NCBI RefSeq assembly: GCF_009708075.1
Contig: NZ_WMBT01000002.1
Coordinates: 124,001-188,000, forward strand
Source: Paracoccus lichenicola
GTDB taxonomy: Bacteria > Pseudomonadota > Alphaproteobacteria > Rhodobacterales > Rhodobacteraceae
Length of the DNA stretch: 64,000 nucleotides
Direction of reading: 5' to 3'
Below, in pieces: positions 42,775 to 51,439 of the stretch (within the stretch, counting starts at the first letter, position 1; each line of letters opens with the position of its first letter). Under the pieces are notes generated by a model. That model worked only from the letters and a program-made list of their open reading frames with translations, was not told where the DNA came from and did no database searches. Both the position numbers and the translations under genes were made by a program.

Positions 42775-44040
42775 ATGACCGACGCCAGCGGGCCGGTTCC
42801 GGCTGCAAACATGCGGGTCGATGGCGAACGGCTGTGGGACAGCCTGATGCAGATGGCCCGGATCGGTCCCGGCGTGGCGGGCGGCAACAACCGCCAGACC
42901 CTGACCGATGCCGATGCCGAGGGCCGCGCCCTGTTCCGCCGGTGGTGCGAGGATGCGGGCATGACCATGGGCCTGGACCGCATGGGCAACATGTTCATGC
43001 GGCATGAGGGGGCCGAGCCGGATCTGGATCCGGTCTATATCGGCAGCCACCTGGACACCCAGCCGACGGGTGGCAAGTACGACGGCGTGCTGGGCGTGCT
43101 GTCGGGGCTGGAGGTGATCCGGTCGATCCGCGACATGGGGATCACCACGCGCCGCCCCATCGTGGTCGTGAACTGGACGAACGAGGAAGGCACGCGCTTT
43201 GCCCCCGCCATGCTGGCCTCGGGCGTCTTCGCGGGCGTCCTGACCGAAGATTACGCCAACAGCCGCACCGATGCGGATGGCAAGCGCTTCGGCGACGAGC
43301 TGGACCGCATCGGCTGGCGCGGGGACGAGGCGCCCGGCGCGCGCCCGATCCACGCGATGTTCGAATACCATATCGAGCAAGGCCCTATCCTGGAGGCCGA
43401 AAACAAGCAGATCGGCGTCGTGACTCACGGCCAGGGCCTGTGGTGGCTGCAGGTGACGCTGACCGGCAAGGACGCGCATACCGGATCGACGCCCATGTCC
43501 ATGCGCGTGAACGCGGGGCTTGGCATGGCGCGCATCATCGAGGCCGTGCACCGCATCGCCATGGAGCACCAGCCCGATGCCGTGGGCGCCGTGGGTCAGG
43601 CGAATGTCTGGCCGAACAGCCGCAACGTGATCCCCGGCCGCGCGGTCTTCACCGTCGATTTCCGCTCGCCCGATCTGGCCAAGCTGACCGCCATGCGGGC
43701 GCGGCTGGAGGACGAGGCGCCGAAGATCGCCGCCGACCTAGGCCTGGGCATCACCATCGAGCCGGTCGGCCATTTCGACCCGGTGGCCTTCGATCCGGGT
43801 CTTGTCGAGACGGTCCGGGCGGCAGCGGAACGGCTGGGATACAGCCACAGGGACATCGTCTCGGGTGCAGGGCACGATGCCTGCTGGATCGCCAAGGTCG
43901 CGCCCACCGTGATGATCATGTGTCCCTGCGTGGACGGGCTGTCTCACAACGAGGCCGAGGAGATCAGCCCCGAATGGGCCAGCGCCGGGGCGGACGTGCT
44001 GCTGCACGCGGTGCTGGATGCGGCCGAGGTGGTGAGGTGA
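42775..44040 (+). CDS. Zn-dependent hydantoinase/carbamoylase family amidase (beta-ureidopropionase role)
   Basis: 421 aa M20-type amidase. Metal ligands are in GSHLDTQPTGGKYDGVLG (His and bridging Asp), NEEGTRFAP (Glu) and the C-terminal GAGHDACW/SHNEAEE region; EYHIEQGPILE is a family signature. It hydrolyses N-carbamoyl amino acids; with a dihydropyrimidinase next door and preTA nearby the substrate should be N-carbamoyl-beta-alanine, released as beta-alanine, CO2 and ammonia. AGGAAGG precedes the ATG. The 70-bp gap to the next gene is filled by a dispersed repeat. Confidence 0.92.
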   Translation: MTDASGPVPAANMRVDGERLWDSLMQMARIGPGVAGGNNRQTLTDADAEGRALFRRWCEDAGMTMGLDRMGNMFMRHEGAEPDLDPVYIGSHLDTQPTGGKYDGVLGVLSGLEVIRSIRDMGITTRRPIVVVNWTNEEGTRFAPAMLASGVFAGVLTEDYANSRTDADGKRFGDELDRIGWRGDEAPGARPIHAMFEYHIEQGPILEAENKQIGVVTHGQGLWWLQVTLTGKDAHTGSTPMSMRVNAGLGMARIIEAVHRIAMEHQPDAVGAVGQANVWPNSRNVIPGRAVFTVDFRSPDLAKLTAMRARLEDEAPKIAADLGLGITIEPVGHFDPVAFDPGLVETVRAAAERLGYSHRDIVSGAGHDACWIAKVAPTVMIMCPCVDGLSHNEAEEISPEWASAGADVLLHAVLDAAEVVR

Positions 44041-44045
44041 AATCG

Positions 44046-44104
44046 AAGGCCAGGGGCTTCGCGCCCCCGGACCCCCGCGGGATATTTGAACGAAGATGAA
44101 AGGG
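44046..44104 (+). repeat. Dispersed intergenic repeat, copy A
   Basis: A G+C hairpin (GGGGC-TTCGC-GCCCC at 44053-44067) followed by CGCGGGATATTTGAACGAAGATGAA. The same layout occurs in inverted orientation at 49562-49629. I recognise the GATATTTG...AAGA(T/A)GAA ending as an element found many times in Rhodobacteraceae intergenic regions. It fills the whole gap between the amidase and dihydropyrimidinase genes, and its tail supplies the AAAGGGA used as ribosome-binding site by the latter. Confidence 0.7.
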
Positions 44105-44110
44105 ACGGCG

Positions 44111-45562
44111 ATGAGCACGGTAATTCGCGGCGGAACGGTGGTGACGGCGGATCTGACCTACAAGGCCGACGTTCTGGTCGAACATGGCCGCATTGCGGCC
44201 ATCGGCCAAGGCCTGACCGGCGACCGGGTGCTGGACGCCACCGGCTGCTTCATCATGCCCGGCGGGATCGACCCGCATACGCATCTGGAGATGCCCTTCA
44301 TGGGCACCTATTCCGCCGACGACTTCGACAGCGGCACGCGCGCGGCGCTGGCGGGCGGGACGACGATGGTGGTGGACTTCGCCCTGCCCTCGCCCGGCCA
44401 GGGGCTGCTGGACGCCTTGCGGATGTGGGACAACAAGTCGGGGCGGGCGCATTGCGACTACAGCTTCCACATGGCCGTGACCTGGTGGGGCGAGCAGGTG
44501 TTCGACGAGATGCAGGCGGTGGTGGATCGCGGCATCACCAGCTTCAAGCACTTCATGGCCTACAAGGGCGCGCTGATGGTGAACGACGACGAGTTGTTCA
44601 GCAGCTTCCGTCGGGTGGGCGACCTGGGCGGCGTGGCCCTGGTCCATGCCGAGAATGGCGATGTGGTGGCCGAACTGTCCGCCCGCCTGCTGGCCGAGGG
44701 CAACACCGGCCCCGAGGCCCATGCCTATTCTCGCCCCCCGCAGGTCGAGGGCGAGGCCACCAACCGCGCCATCATGATCGCCGACATGGCGGGCGTGCCG
44801 CTGTATGTGGTCCACGTGTCCTGCGAGGACAGCCACGAGGCGATCCGCCGGGCGCGCGCGCAAGGCAAGCGGGTCTGGGGGGAACCGCTGATCCAGCACC
44901 TGACGCTGGACGAGAGCGAGTACTTCAATGCCGATTGGGACCATGCCGCGCGGCGGGTGATGTCGCCCCCCTTCCGCAACAAGCTGCATCAGGACAGCCT
45001 GTGGGCGGGGCTGCAATCGGGGTCTCTGTCGGTGGTGGCGACGGATCATTGCGCCTTCACCACGGCGCAAAAGCGCACGGGGATGGGCGATTTCACCAAG
45101 ATCCCGAATGGCACCGGCGGGTTAGAGGATCGGATGCCGATGCTGTGGACCCATGGCGTGGCGACCGGGCGACTGACGCCGAACGAGTTCGTGGCCGTCA
45201 CCTCGACCAACATCGCGAAGATTTTGGGGATGTATCCCCGGAAGGGTGCGGTGCTGGTGGGGTCGGACGCCGATCTGGTCGTCTGGGATCCCGAGGCGGA
45301 GAAGGTGATCACCGCGGGCAGCCAGCAATCGGCCATCGACTACAACGTGTTCGAGGGGCAGCGGGTAAAAGGTCTGCCGCGTTACGTCCTGACGCGCGGG
45401 CATGTGGCGGTGAACGGCGGGACATTGGACTCACGCGAGGGTCATGGAGAATTCGTCGCCCGGGAACCGCGCGGCACCGTGAACCGCGCTCTGTCGGCTT
45501 GGAAGGAACTGACCGCGCCAAGGCCGGTAGAGCGGTCGGGCATTCCGGTGAGCGGGGTATGA
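44111..45562 (+). CDS. hydA: Dihydropyrimidinase (D-hydantoinase)
   Basis: 483 aa amidohydrolase that opens dihydrouracil or dihydrothymine to the N-carbamoyl beta-amino acid. Binuclear zinc ligands: His56 and His58 in DPHTHLE, the carbamylated Lys in HFMAYKGALM (Lys152), and later His in VVHVSCED and Asp in ATDHCAF. An ATG at 44096 is in frame, but it lies within the repeat and AAAGGGA (44099-44105) is correctly spaced only for the ATG at 44111. The stop overlaps the next start by 4 bp. Confidence 0.95.
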   Translation: MSTVIRGGTVVTADLTYKADVLVEHGRIAAIGQGLTGDRVLDATGCFIMPGGIDPHTHLEMPFMGTYSADDFDSGTRAALAGGTTMVVDFALPSPGQGLLDALRMWDNKSGRAHCDYSFHMAVTWWGEQVFDEMQAVVDRGITSFKHFMAYKGALMVNDDELFSSFRRVGDLGGVALVHAENGDVVAELSARLLAEGNTGPEAHAYSRPPQVEGEATNRAIMIADMAGVPLYVVHVSCEDSHEAIRRARAQGKRVWGEPLIQHLTLDESEYFNADWDHAARRVMSPPFRNKLHQDSLWAGLQSGSLSVVATDHCAFTTAQKRTGMGDFTKIPNGTGGLEDRMPMLWTHGVATGRLTPNEFVAVTSTNIAKILGMYPRKGAVLVGSDADLVVWDPEAEKVITAGSQQSAIDYNVFEGQRVKGLPRYVLTRGHVAVNGGTLDSREGHGEFVAREPRGTVNRALSAWKELTAPRPVERSGIPVSGV

Positions 45563-46047
45563 TAACTTCGGCGATGGAACGCTATGGGCTGGACAAGCGA
45601 TTCAGCCGCTTTGTTGTCTGGACGATGTTCTGGACGGTAATTTGTGGTCTTTTCCTGATCGCCTTGCACGCGGTGTTCGCAGATCACCCCGACTCCGGCA
45701 TCGGTTTGGCGATCATTTACTTGGTGTTCGGCGGCATTTATGCGGCCTCCTGCGCCCTGATCGCATTTGGAACGTGGTTCCTGCCATCGGTCATCGTCTT
45801 CGGCCGGGTCTTTCGTCGGCTGCGGCGCAGGTTCCGCGACAGAACGGCAGCGATGATCGCAGGCATCGTTACAGCCCTTGTCGGCAGCATCGCCTTTTAC
45901 GTGATCGGAACCTTGATCGGGCGAGACTTCGACGGCATCCATGCCCTGATCATCCTGTTCGGGCCGGTTTCGCTTTTCGTCGCGCCTGTGGTGGCGTGGT
46001 GGGTTTATCGCCGCAATGCATCCCAACCTTTTCAAGAAACCGCATGA
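45559..46047 (+). CDS. Four-helix membrane protein of unknown function (AT-rich)
   Basis: 162 aa with four predicted membrane helices (about 19-42, 47-75, 98-121 and 130-150) joined by a basic loop (RVFRRLRRRFRDR). No family recognised. It is coupled on both sides by 4-bp ATGA overlaps with the dihydropyrimidinase and the ABC transporter ATPase, so it belongs to the operon, but its composition differs: 28 of 60 bases at 45601-45660 are G or C, far below the neighbours. This suggests a gene that entered the operon from elsewhere. A role in pyrimidine uptake is possible from position only. Confidence 0.75.
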   Translation: MITSAMERYGLDKRFSRFVVWTMFWTVICGLFLIALHAVFADHPDSGIGLAIIYLVFGGIYAASCALIAFGTWFLPSVIVFGRVFRRLRRRFRDRTAAMIAGIVTALVGSIAFYVIGTLIGRDFDGIHALIILFGPVSLFVAPVVAWWVYRRNASQPFQETA

Positions 46048-46820
46048 CGCCCGTCATCACCGCCCGCGACATCTCCCTCACCTTCACCACCGCCGACGGC
46101 CCGGTCCACGCGCTCAAGGACGTGAGCCTCACCATCAACCCCGGCGATTTCGTCAGCTTCATCGGCCCCTCGGGCTGCGGCAAGACCACCTTCCTGCGCA
46201 CCATCGCCGCTTTGGAGACCCCCACCGGCGGGACGCTGTCCGTCAACGGCATGACCCCCGACGCGGCGCGCAAGGCGCGGGCTTACGGCTATGTCTTCCA
46301 GGCGCCGGGCCTCTATCCCTGGCGGACGATTGCCGGGAACATCAGCCTGCCGTTGGAGATCATGGGCTTTTCCCGCGCCGACCGCGCGCAGCGGATCCGG
46401 CGGGTGCTGGACCTCGTGGACCTGACCGGCTTCGGGAGCAAGTATCCCTGGCAGCTGTCGGGCGGGATGCAGCAGCGCGCCTCCATCGCGCGCGCGCTGG
46501 CCTTTGACGCCGACATCCTGCTGATGGACGAACCCTTTGGCGCGCTGGACGAGATCGTGCGCGACCGGCTGAACGAGGCGCTGCTGGATCTGTGGAAGAA
46601 GACCGGCAAGACCATCGGTTTCGTCACGCATTCCATCCCCGAGGCGGTGTATCTGTCCACCCGGATCGTCGTCATGTCGCCGCGTCCGGGGCGGATCACG
46701 CGGGTGATCGACAGCCCCCTGCCCCGCGACCGCCCGCTAGAAATCCGCGACACGCCCGAATTCATCGCGCTGGCCCAGCAGGTGCGCGAAGGGCTGCGCG
46801 AGGGGCACGGCTATGACTGA
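46044..46820 (+). CDS. ABC transporter ATP-binding protein (nitrate/taurine/pyrimidine type)
   Basis: 258 aa. Walker A GPSGCGKTTF near residue 40, Q-loop YVFQAPGLYPWRT, signature LSGGMQQRASIARAL, Walker B ILLMDEPFGALDE, and switch His in FVTHSIPEAVYLS. The group (SsuB/TauB/ThiZ-like) powers importers that use NMT1-type binding proteins, as found three genes downstream. The start overlaps the membrane protein stop by 4 bp and its own end overlaps the first permease by 8 bp. Confidence 0.93.
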   Translation: MTPVITARDISLTFTTADGPVHALKDVSLTINPGDFVSFIGPSGCGKTTFLRTIAALETPTGGTLSVNGMTPDAARKARAYGYVFQAPGLYPWRTIAGNISLPLEIMGFSRADRAQRIRRVLDLVDLTGFGSKYPWQLSGGMQQRASIARALAFDADILLMDEPFGALDEIVRDRLNEALLDLWKKTGKTIGFVTHSIPEAVYLSTRIVVMSPRPGRITRVIDSPLPRDRPLEIRDTPEFIALAQQVREGLREGHGYD

Positions 46821-47712
46821 TGCGGCGGCAAATGGTGGGGTGAACCCGGCCCTGCGGGGCGGCTTGCCGATCCTGACCGTGCTGCTGGCGATTGTCGCGG
46901 TCTGGTATGGGGCGGCGGTCTGGATGAACGCCCCTTGGGTCCGCGACCAGGCGGCGCGGGCCGAGGCGACCCTGACCGCCCCCGACCTGATCCGCCAGAC
47001 CCTGACGCTGGACCGCCCGGTCCTGCCCGCGCCGCATCAGGTGGCGGCGGGGCTGTGGGACGGGATCGCGGGGCAGAAGATCACCTCGAAGCGCAGCCTG
47101 GTCTGGCATGGCTGGGTCACGCTGTCGGCGACGTTGGCGGGCTTTGCCATCGGGACCATGGCGGGGATTGCCCTGGCCGTGGGGATCGTTCACAACCGCG
47201 CCATGGACCAGTCGGTCATGCCCTGGGCGGTCGCCAGCCAGACGGTTCCGATCCTGGCCATCGCGCCGATGGTGATCGTGGTCATGGCAAGCGCGGGCGT
47301 CACGGGCCTGCTGCCCAAGGCGATCATCGCGGCCTGGCTGTCGTTCTTTCCGGTCCTCGTCGGCATGGTCAAGGGGCTGCGCACGCCCGACGCGATGCAG
47401 CTGGACCTGATGCGCAGTTGGAATTCCAGCCCCGCGCAGGTCTTCTGGCGGCTGCGGCTGCCAAGCTCGCTGCCCTATCTGTTCGCCAGCCTCAAGGTCG
47501 CCATCGCCGCAGCCCTGGTCGGCACCATCGTGGGAGAGCTTCCGGCGGGCGCCACGGCGGGGCTTGGCGCGCGGCTGCTGTCGGGCAGCTATTACGGGCA
47601 GACGGTACAGATCTGGTCGGCGCTGTTCGCGGCCGCGATCCTCGCCGCCCTGCTGGTGATGCTGATCGGCGCGCTGGAACGGCTGACCCTGCGCCGCATG
47701 GGGTTGGCATGA
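46813..47712 (+). CDS. ABC transporter permease, first
   Basis: 299 aa with six membrane helices after a long N-terminal periplasmic loop (about 45-85). The EAA loop that contacts the ATPase is DAMQLDLMRSWNSSPAQVFW then RLRLPSSLPYLFASLKV, with the conserved Gly replaced by Trp/Asn. It forms a heterodimer with the second permease, which overlaps it by 4 bp. Confidence 0.92.
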   Translation: MTDAAANGGVNPALRGGLPILTVLLAIVAVWYGAAVWMNAPWVRDQAARAEATLTAPDLIRQTLTLDRPVLPAPHQVAAGLWDGIAGQKITSKRSLVWHGWVTLSATLAGFAIGTMAGIALAVGIVHNRAMDQSVMPWAVASQTVPILAIAPMVIVVMASAGVTGLLPKAIIAAWLSFFPVLVGMVKGLRTPDAMQLDLMRSWNSSPAQVFWRLRLPSSLPYLFASLKVAIAAALVGTIVGELPAGATAGLGARLLSGSYYGQTVQIWSALFAAAILAALLVMLIGALERLTLRRMGLA

Positions 47713-48554
47713 CCGGCGCGCTGCCCATCATCGCGGTCTGGCTGGGGGCCTTGGCGCTGAACACCTGGCTGGCGCGCTTCGACACGCGCGCGACCCGGCT
47801 GGCGGTGGCGCTGATCTTCGGCGCGACGATCCTGGCGCTGTGGGAAATGGCGGTGCGGATCTATGCCGTCCCTTCGGTGATCCTGCCCGCGCCCAGCCGG
47901 ATCGGCGTCAGCTTCATGCAGAACACCGCGATCCTGTGGACCGATTTCGTCCAGACGATCCTGAAGGGCGCGCTGACCGGTTGGCTGATCGGCGCGGGTG
48001 CCGCCGTGCTGACCGCCATCGCCATCGACCGCAGCCCCTTTCTGCAACGCGGCCTGCTGCCCATCGGCAATTTCGTGGCCGCCCTGCCCATCGTCGGCAT
48101 CGCGCCGATCCTGGTGATGTGGTTCGGCTTCGACTGGCAGTCCAAGGCCGCGGTGGTCGTGGTCATGGTGTTCTTTCCGATCTTGGTGAACATGGTGGCG
48201 GGACTTGCCGCGACCGATCCCATGCAGCGCGACCTGATGGCGACCTGGGCCGCGCCCTATGGCGCCAGCCTGTGGAAGATGCGCCTGCCCGCCGCCATGC
48301 CGTTCCTGTTCAACGGGCTGAAGATCACCACCACGCTGGCCCTGATCGGCGCCATCGTGGCCGAATTCTTCGGCAGTCCGACCAAGGGCATGGGGTTCCG
48401 GATCTCGACCGCCGTGGGGCGGCTGGATCTGCCGCTGGTCTGGGCGGAAATCCTTGTGGCGGCGATCGCGGGATCGCTGTTCTATGGCATCGTGGCGCTG
48501 ATCGAAAAGAAGGTGACGTTCTGGCACCCGTCGCAGCGCCGTCAACGGGGCTGA
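47709..48554 (+). CDS. ABC transporter permease, second
   Basis: 281 aa with six to seven membrane helices. The EAA loop is DPMQRDLMATWAAPYGASLW then KMRLPAAMPFLFNGLKI. Start at an ATG overlapping the previous stop (ATGA); the same frame is open far upstream on the opposite reading of the first permease, which is only shadow sequence. Similar to SsuC/ThiX-like permeases. Confidence 0.92.
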   Translation: MTGALPIIAVWLGALALNTWLARFDTRATRLAVALIFGATILALWEMAVRIYAVPSVILPAPSRIGVSFMQNTAILWTDFVQTILKGALTGWLIGAGAAVLTAIAIDRSPFLQRGLLPIGNFVAALPIVGIAPILVMWFGFDWQSKAAVVVVMVFFPILVNMVAGLAATDPMQRDLMATWAAPYGASLWKMRLPAAMPFLFNGLKITTTLALIGAIVAEFFGSPTKGMGFRISTAVGRLDLPLVWAEILVAAIAGSLFYGIVALIEKKVTFWHPSQRRQRG

Positions 48555-48579
48555 CGCCCCAAACGCAGGAGAGGTAAGA

Positions 48580-49560
48580 ATGAAGACACTGATGCTGGGC
48601 ACCGCCATCGCCTTGGCCGCAGGCACCGCAGGCGCGCAGGAACTGACCCTGCAACTGAAATGGGTCACGCAGGCCCAGTTCGCGGGATATTATGTCGCCA
48701 AGGACAAGGGTTTTTATCAGGAGGAAGGCCTGGACGTGACCATCCTGCCCGGCGGCCCGGACATCGCGCCGACGCAGGTGCTGGCGGGCGGCGGGGCGGA
48801 CGTGATCGTCGAATGGATGCCCGCGGCACTCGCCGCGCGCGAAAAGGGCCTGCCGCTGGTCAACATCGCGCAGCCCTTCAAGGCGTCGGGGATGATGCTG
48901 ACCTGCCTCAAGGAAAGCGGCATCACGGACCCCAAGACCGACTTCAAGGGCAAGACCCTGGGCGTCTGGTTTTCCGGCAACGAATACCCCTTCCTGTCCT
49001 GGATGAGCCAGCTTGGCCTGTCCACCGAGGGTGGCCCGGAGGGCGTCACGGTCCTGAAGCAGGGCTTCAACGTCGATCCCCTGCTGCAAAAGCAGGCGGC
49101 CTGCATCAGCACCATGACCTATAACGAATACGGCCAGGTCCTGGACGCCGGCATCGCGCCCGAGGATCTGGTGACGTTCAAGTACGAGGACCAGGGCGTC
49201 GCCACGCTGGAGGACGGCCTTTACGTCCTGGAAAGCACGTTGCAGGACGACGCCAAGGTCACCGACCTGGTCAAGTTCGTCCGCGCCAGCATGAAGGGCT
49301 GGAAATACGCCGAGGAAAACCCCCAGGAAGCGGCCGAGATCGTGCTGGAGAATGACGAGACCGGCGCCCAGACCCTGGACCACCAGGTCCGCATGGTCAC
49401 GGAAATCGGCAAGCTGACCGCGGGCAGCGACGGCACCCTGGACGAGGCCGATTATCAGCGCACCGTGGACACGCTGATGGCGGGCGGGTCCGCGCCGGTG
49501 ATCTCGAAAGCGCCGGAAGGGGCCTTCACCCACACCATCACCGACCGCGCCTTCGACTAG
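48580..49560 (+). CDS. ABC transporter substrate-binding protein, NMT1/THI5-like
   Basis: 326 aa periplasmic binding protein. Signal peptide MKTLMLGTAIALAAGTAGAQ. The mature start LTLQLKWVTQAQFAGYYVAKDKGFYQEEGL is the NMT1/THI5 signature; family members bind pyrimidines such as hydroxymethylpyrimidine or formylaminopyrimidine, and also riboflavin or nitrate-type ligands. In an operon for pyrimidine breakdown the ligand is probably a pyrimidine base or dihydropyrimidine, which is an inference. Last gene of the operon; no riboswitch is seen in the 25-bp gap before it. Confidence 0.92.
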   Translation: MKTLMLGTAIALAAGTAGAQELTLQLKWVTQAQFAGYYVAKDKGFYQEEGLDVTILPGGPDIAPTQVLAGGGADVIVEWMPAALAAREKGLPLVNIAQPFKASGMMLTCLKESGITDPKTDFKGKTLGVWFSGNEYPFLSWMSQLGLSTEGGPEGVTVLKQGFNVDPLLQKQAACISTMTYNEYGQVLDAGIAPEDLVTFKYEDQGVATLEDGLYVLESTLQDDAKVTDLVKFVRASMKGWKYAEENPQEAAEIVLENDETGAQTLDHQVRMVTEIGKLTAGSDGTLDEADYQRTVDTLMAGGSAPVISKAPEGAFTHTITDRAFD

Positions 49561-49561
49561 A

Positions 49562-49629
49562 GCTTCTTCTTCATGCAAATATCCTCGGGGGGAATCCCCG
49601 CAGGGGATGGGGGGCAGACAGCCCCCCTT
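49562..49629 (-). repeat. Dispersed intergenic repeat, copy B
   Basis: Read on the minus strand: hairpin GGGGGGC-TGTCT-GCCCCCC (49627-49609), then a CCCCTGCGGGGA hairpin-like part, then GAGGATATTTGCATGAAGAAGAAGC. Same organisation as copy A (44046-44104) in opposite orientation. The two copies bracket the dihydropyrimidinase-membrane protein-ABC transporter segment. Confidence 0.7.
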
Positions 49630-49672
49630 CTTTCCCTTGCAAGGCCACGCGCCACCCGCCATAGCAGCGCCC

Positions 49673-50275
49673 ATGAGCCTGCCGCCACCCAGACACAGCC
49701 TGACCGACGACGCCCAGGGCATCGCCTTCGGCAGCTTCATGGCCGCCGTCAGCGTGGTGCTGCTGACGCATCTGGGCTTTGTCACGGGCCAGACGGCGGG
49801 GTTGGCGATCCTGATCGGCTACGGCACCGGCTGGGCCTTCGGGCCGGTTTTCTTCGTGATCAACCTGCCGTTCTATTGGCTGGGCTGGAAACGCTTCGGG
49901 CCGACGTTCGTCGCGAAAAGCTTCCTGGCCGTCGCCCTCCTTTCGGCGCTGACGATGATCCTGCCCGATTACCTGCACTTCGGCCGGATCCACCCGGCCG
50001 TCGGCGCCGTGCTGGCGGGCTGCCTGACAGGGGCGGGGATGCTTGCGCTGTTCCGGCATGGATCGTCGCTGGGCGGGATCGGGATCGTCGGGCTTTACAT
50101 CCAGGATGCCACGGGCTTCCGGGCCGGATGGGTGCAACTGGGCTTCGATGCCGTCCTGTTCGGGGTCGCGCTGACGCTGCGCGATCCCGTGACGGTGGGG
50201 TGGAGCTTTCTGGGCGCGCTGATCCTGAACCTGACCATCGCGGTGAACCACCGCAAGGACCGCTATATCGCCTGA
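49673..50275 (+). CDS. YitT-family membrane protein
   Basis: 200 aa with about five membrane helices. The family pattern of Gly-rich helices is seen in FGSFMAAVSVVLLTHLGFVTGQTAGLAILIGYG and GRIHPAVGAVLAGCLTGAGMLALFRHGSSLGGIGIVGLYI, read in parts. This is the short form of YitT that lacks the C-terminal DUF2179 domain. The family is thought to transport small molecules, with no proven substrate. The ATG at 49673 is chosen; residues before it come from the repeat. Confidence 0.85.
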   Translation: MSLPPPRHSLTDDAQGIAFGSFMAAVSVVLLTHLGFVTGQTAGLAILIGYGTGWAFGPVFFVINLPFYWLGWKRFGPTFVAKSFLAVALLSALTMILPDYLHFGRIHPAVGAVLAGCLTGAGMLALFRHGSSLGGIGIVGLYIQDATGFRAGWVQLGFDAVLFGVALTLRDPVTVGWSFLGALILNLTIAVNHRKDRYIA

Positions 50276-50280
50276 CGGCG

Positions 50281-50302
50281 CGGGGGCGGTCGCCCGCCCC
50301 CG
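50281..50302 (+). terminator. Terminator-like hairpin between convergent genes
   Basis: 9-bp stem CGGGGGCGG / CCGCCCCCG with tetraloop TCGC, 6 bp after the yitT stop. Only a weak T-rich tail (CCTGCTT) follows, so termination may be partial. Confidence 0.45.
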
Positions 50303-50308
50303 GCCTGC

Positions 50309-51310
50309 TTACCGTGCGGTCTCGCGGATCACCTCGCCCCGCGGGTCCAGTTCCAGCGTCACCGGTTCGCCCTGCGGGTTGGTCGCCTCCAGCATCAGGC
50401 GCGGGCCTTCCGCCCGCAGGAAGCCGAAGTCCTTGTAGCCCGCCTGCGTCAGCGCCTGGTTGACCGCCACGGCGTCGAAATCCGCCGGGACCGGCACGGG
50501 GCCGCGCGCATCCGCGCCGCGCGGACCTTCGCCGCGCGGGCCGTGGTCTCCGGGACCATGCCCGGCCGACCGCGGACCGTGTTCGTGATGCTTGCCGGGG
50601 CCGCGGTCGCCGCGGCGTTCCTCGCCCGGGCGATCCCGTTCAGGACCCCTGCCCTCCTCGCGGCCAAAGCGCAGCACGCGGCCGTCCTGGTCGAACTCGG
50701 CGCGCATGTCCTCGCCGTTCGCATCCTCGCCCTCGACCATCACGCGGCCGTCGCGGGCCATGATCTGCTCGATGCGGTCGAACTGGCCGATCACCTCGTT
50801 GCCCTGGACGGCCTGGGGCAGCAGCGTGGCGACCAGATCGGCGGGGATGGCGGCATCGTCCACCTCGACCCCGACCAGGGTGTTCTGCCGGTCGAACAGC
50901 GCCTCGATCTCGGCGCCGGTGGGCTGGCGGCCGGTGATCTCGACATGTTCGGGGCGCTGATTGATCTCGGTGATGGATCCGAACAGCGTCATCACCGGCT
51001 GCCCGCGCAGATCCGCCGGGACCATGGCATCGACCAGCGTTTGCGGCAGGACGCCGCCGTCCGCCTCGACCTCGACCAGGTTGCCAGCCATGTCGATCCT
51101 GGCCTCGATATCGACGCCCTCGGTGGTGCGGCCATCGACCTCGCGGATGCCGTCGCGCTTGGTTTCCATCCGCAGGTTGTTCAGGTTCAGCCCCGCCAGC
51201 GGCGCGGGCAGGTCCGTCGCGGCAGGGGCGGTTTGCGCCATGGCGGTGGTGCCAAGCCCGGCAATCAATGCCAGCATGGCGGCCGAAGTGGTGAATTTGC
51301 GCATGACCAT
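50309..51310 (-). CDS. Periplasmic PepSY-like protein with His/Gly/Arg-rich linker
   Basis: 333 aa. Signal peptide MVMRKFTTSAAMLALIAGLG then TTAMA before QT. Residues about 25-215 contain three related stretches of the form MET/..DGR/..VEVE.DGG, each about 60 residues, which look like repeated PepSY- or DUF-type beta units (DIEARIDMAGNLVEVE; TGAEIEALFDRQNTLVGVEVD; MRAEFDQDGRVLRFG). Residues about 218-270 are very rich in Gly, His, Arg and Asp (GPGKHHEHGPRSAGHGPGDHG), a likely metal-binding or flexible linker; the last 55 residues form a final unit. AAAGGA lies 8 nt before the ATG at 51310. It is divergent from a PepSY/two-component operon. Confidence 0.75.
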   Translation of the reverse strand: MVMRKFTTSAAMLALIAGLGTTAMAQTAPAATDLPAPLAGLNLNNLRMETKRDGIREVDGRTTEGVDIEARIDMAGNLVEVEADGGVLPQTLVDAMVPADLRGQPVMTLFGSITEINQRPEHVEITGRQPTGAEIEALFDRQNTLVGVEVDDAAIPADLVATLLPQAVQGNEVIGQFDRIEQIMARDGRVMVEGEDANGEDMRAEFDQDGRVLRFGREEGRGPERDRPGEERRGDRGPGKHHEHGPRSAGHGPGDHGPRGEGPRGADARGPVPVPADFDAVAVNQALTQAGYKDFGFLRAEGPRLMLEATNPQGEPVTLELDPRGEVIRETAR

Positions 51311-51439
51311 GATCGTTGTCCTTTCGATTTTCCGGGCGACAAGGCGCCCTGACGAATCAGGTTTTACCAACCTGTCACCGAATGAATCGCCAATGGTCCG
51401 TTTGGTTTCCATTTGGGTTCAAACCGCTAGACTGGCGCC

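Noticed and set aside
48555..48579. Possible TPP riboswitch before the NMT1/THI5-like binding-protein gene
   Set aside because: The gap is only 25 bp and contains just a ribosome-binding site; no THI box is seen here or upstream of the operon.
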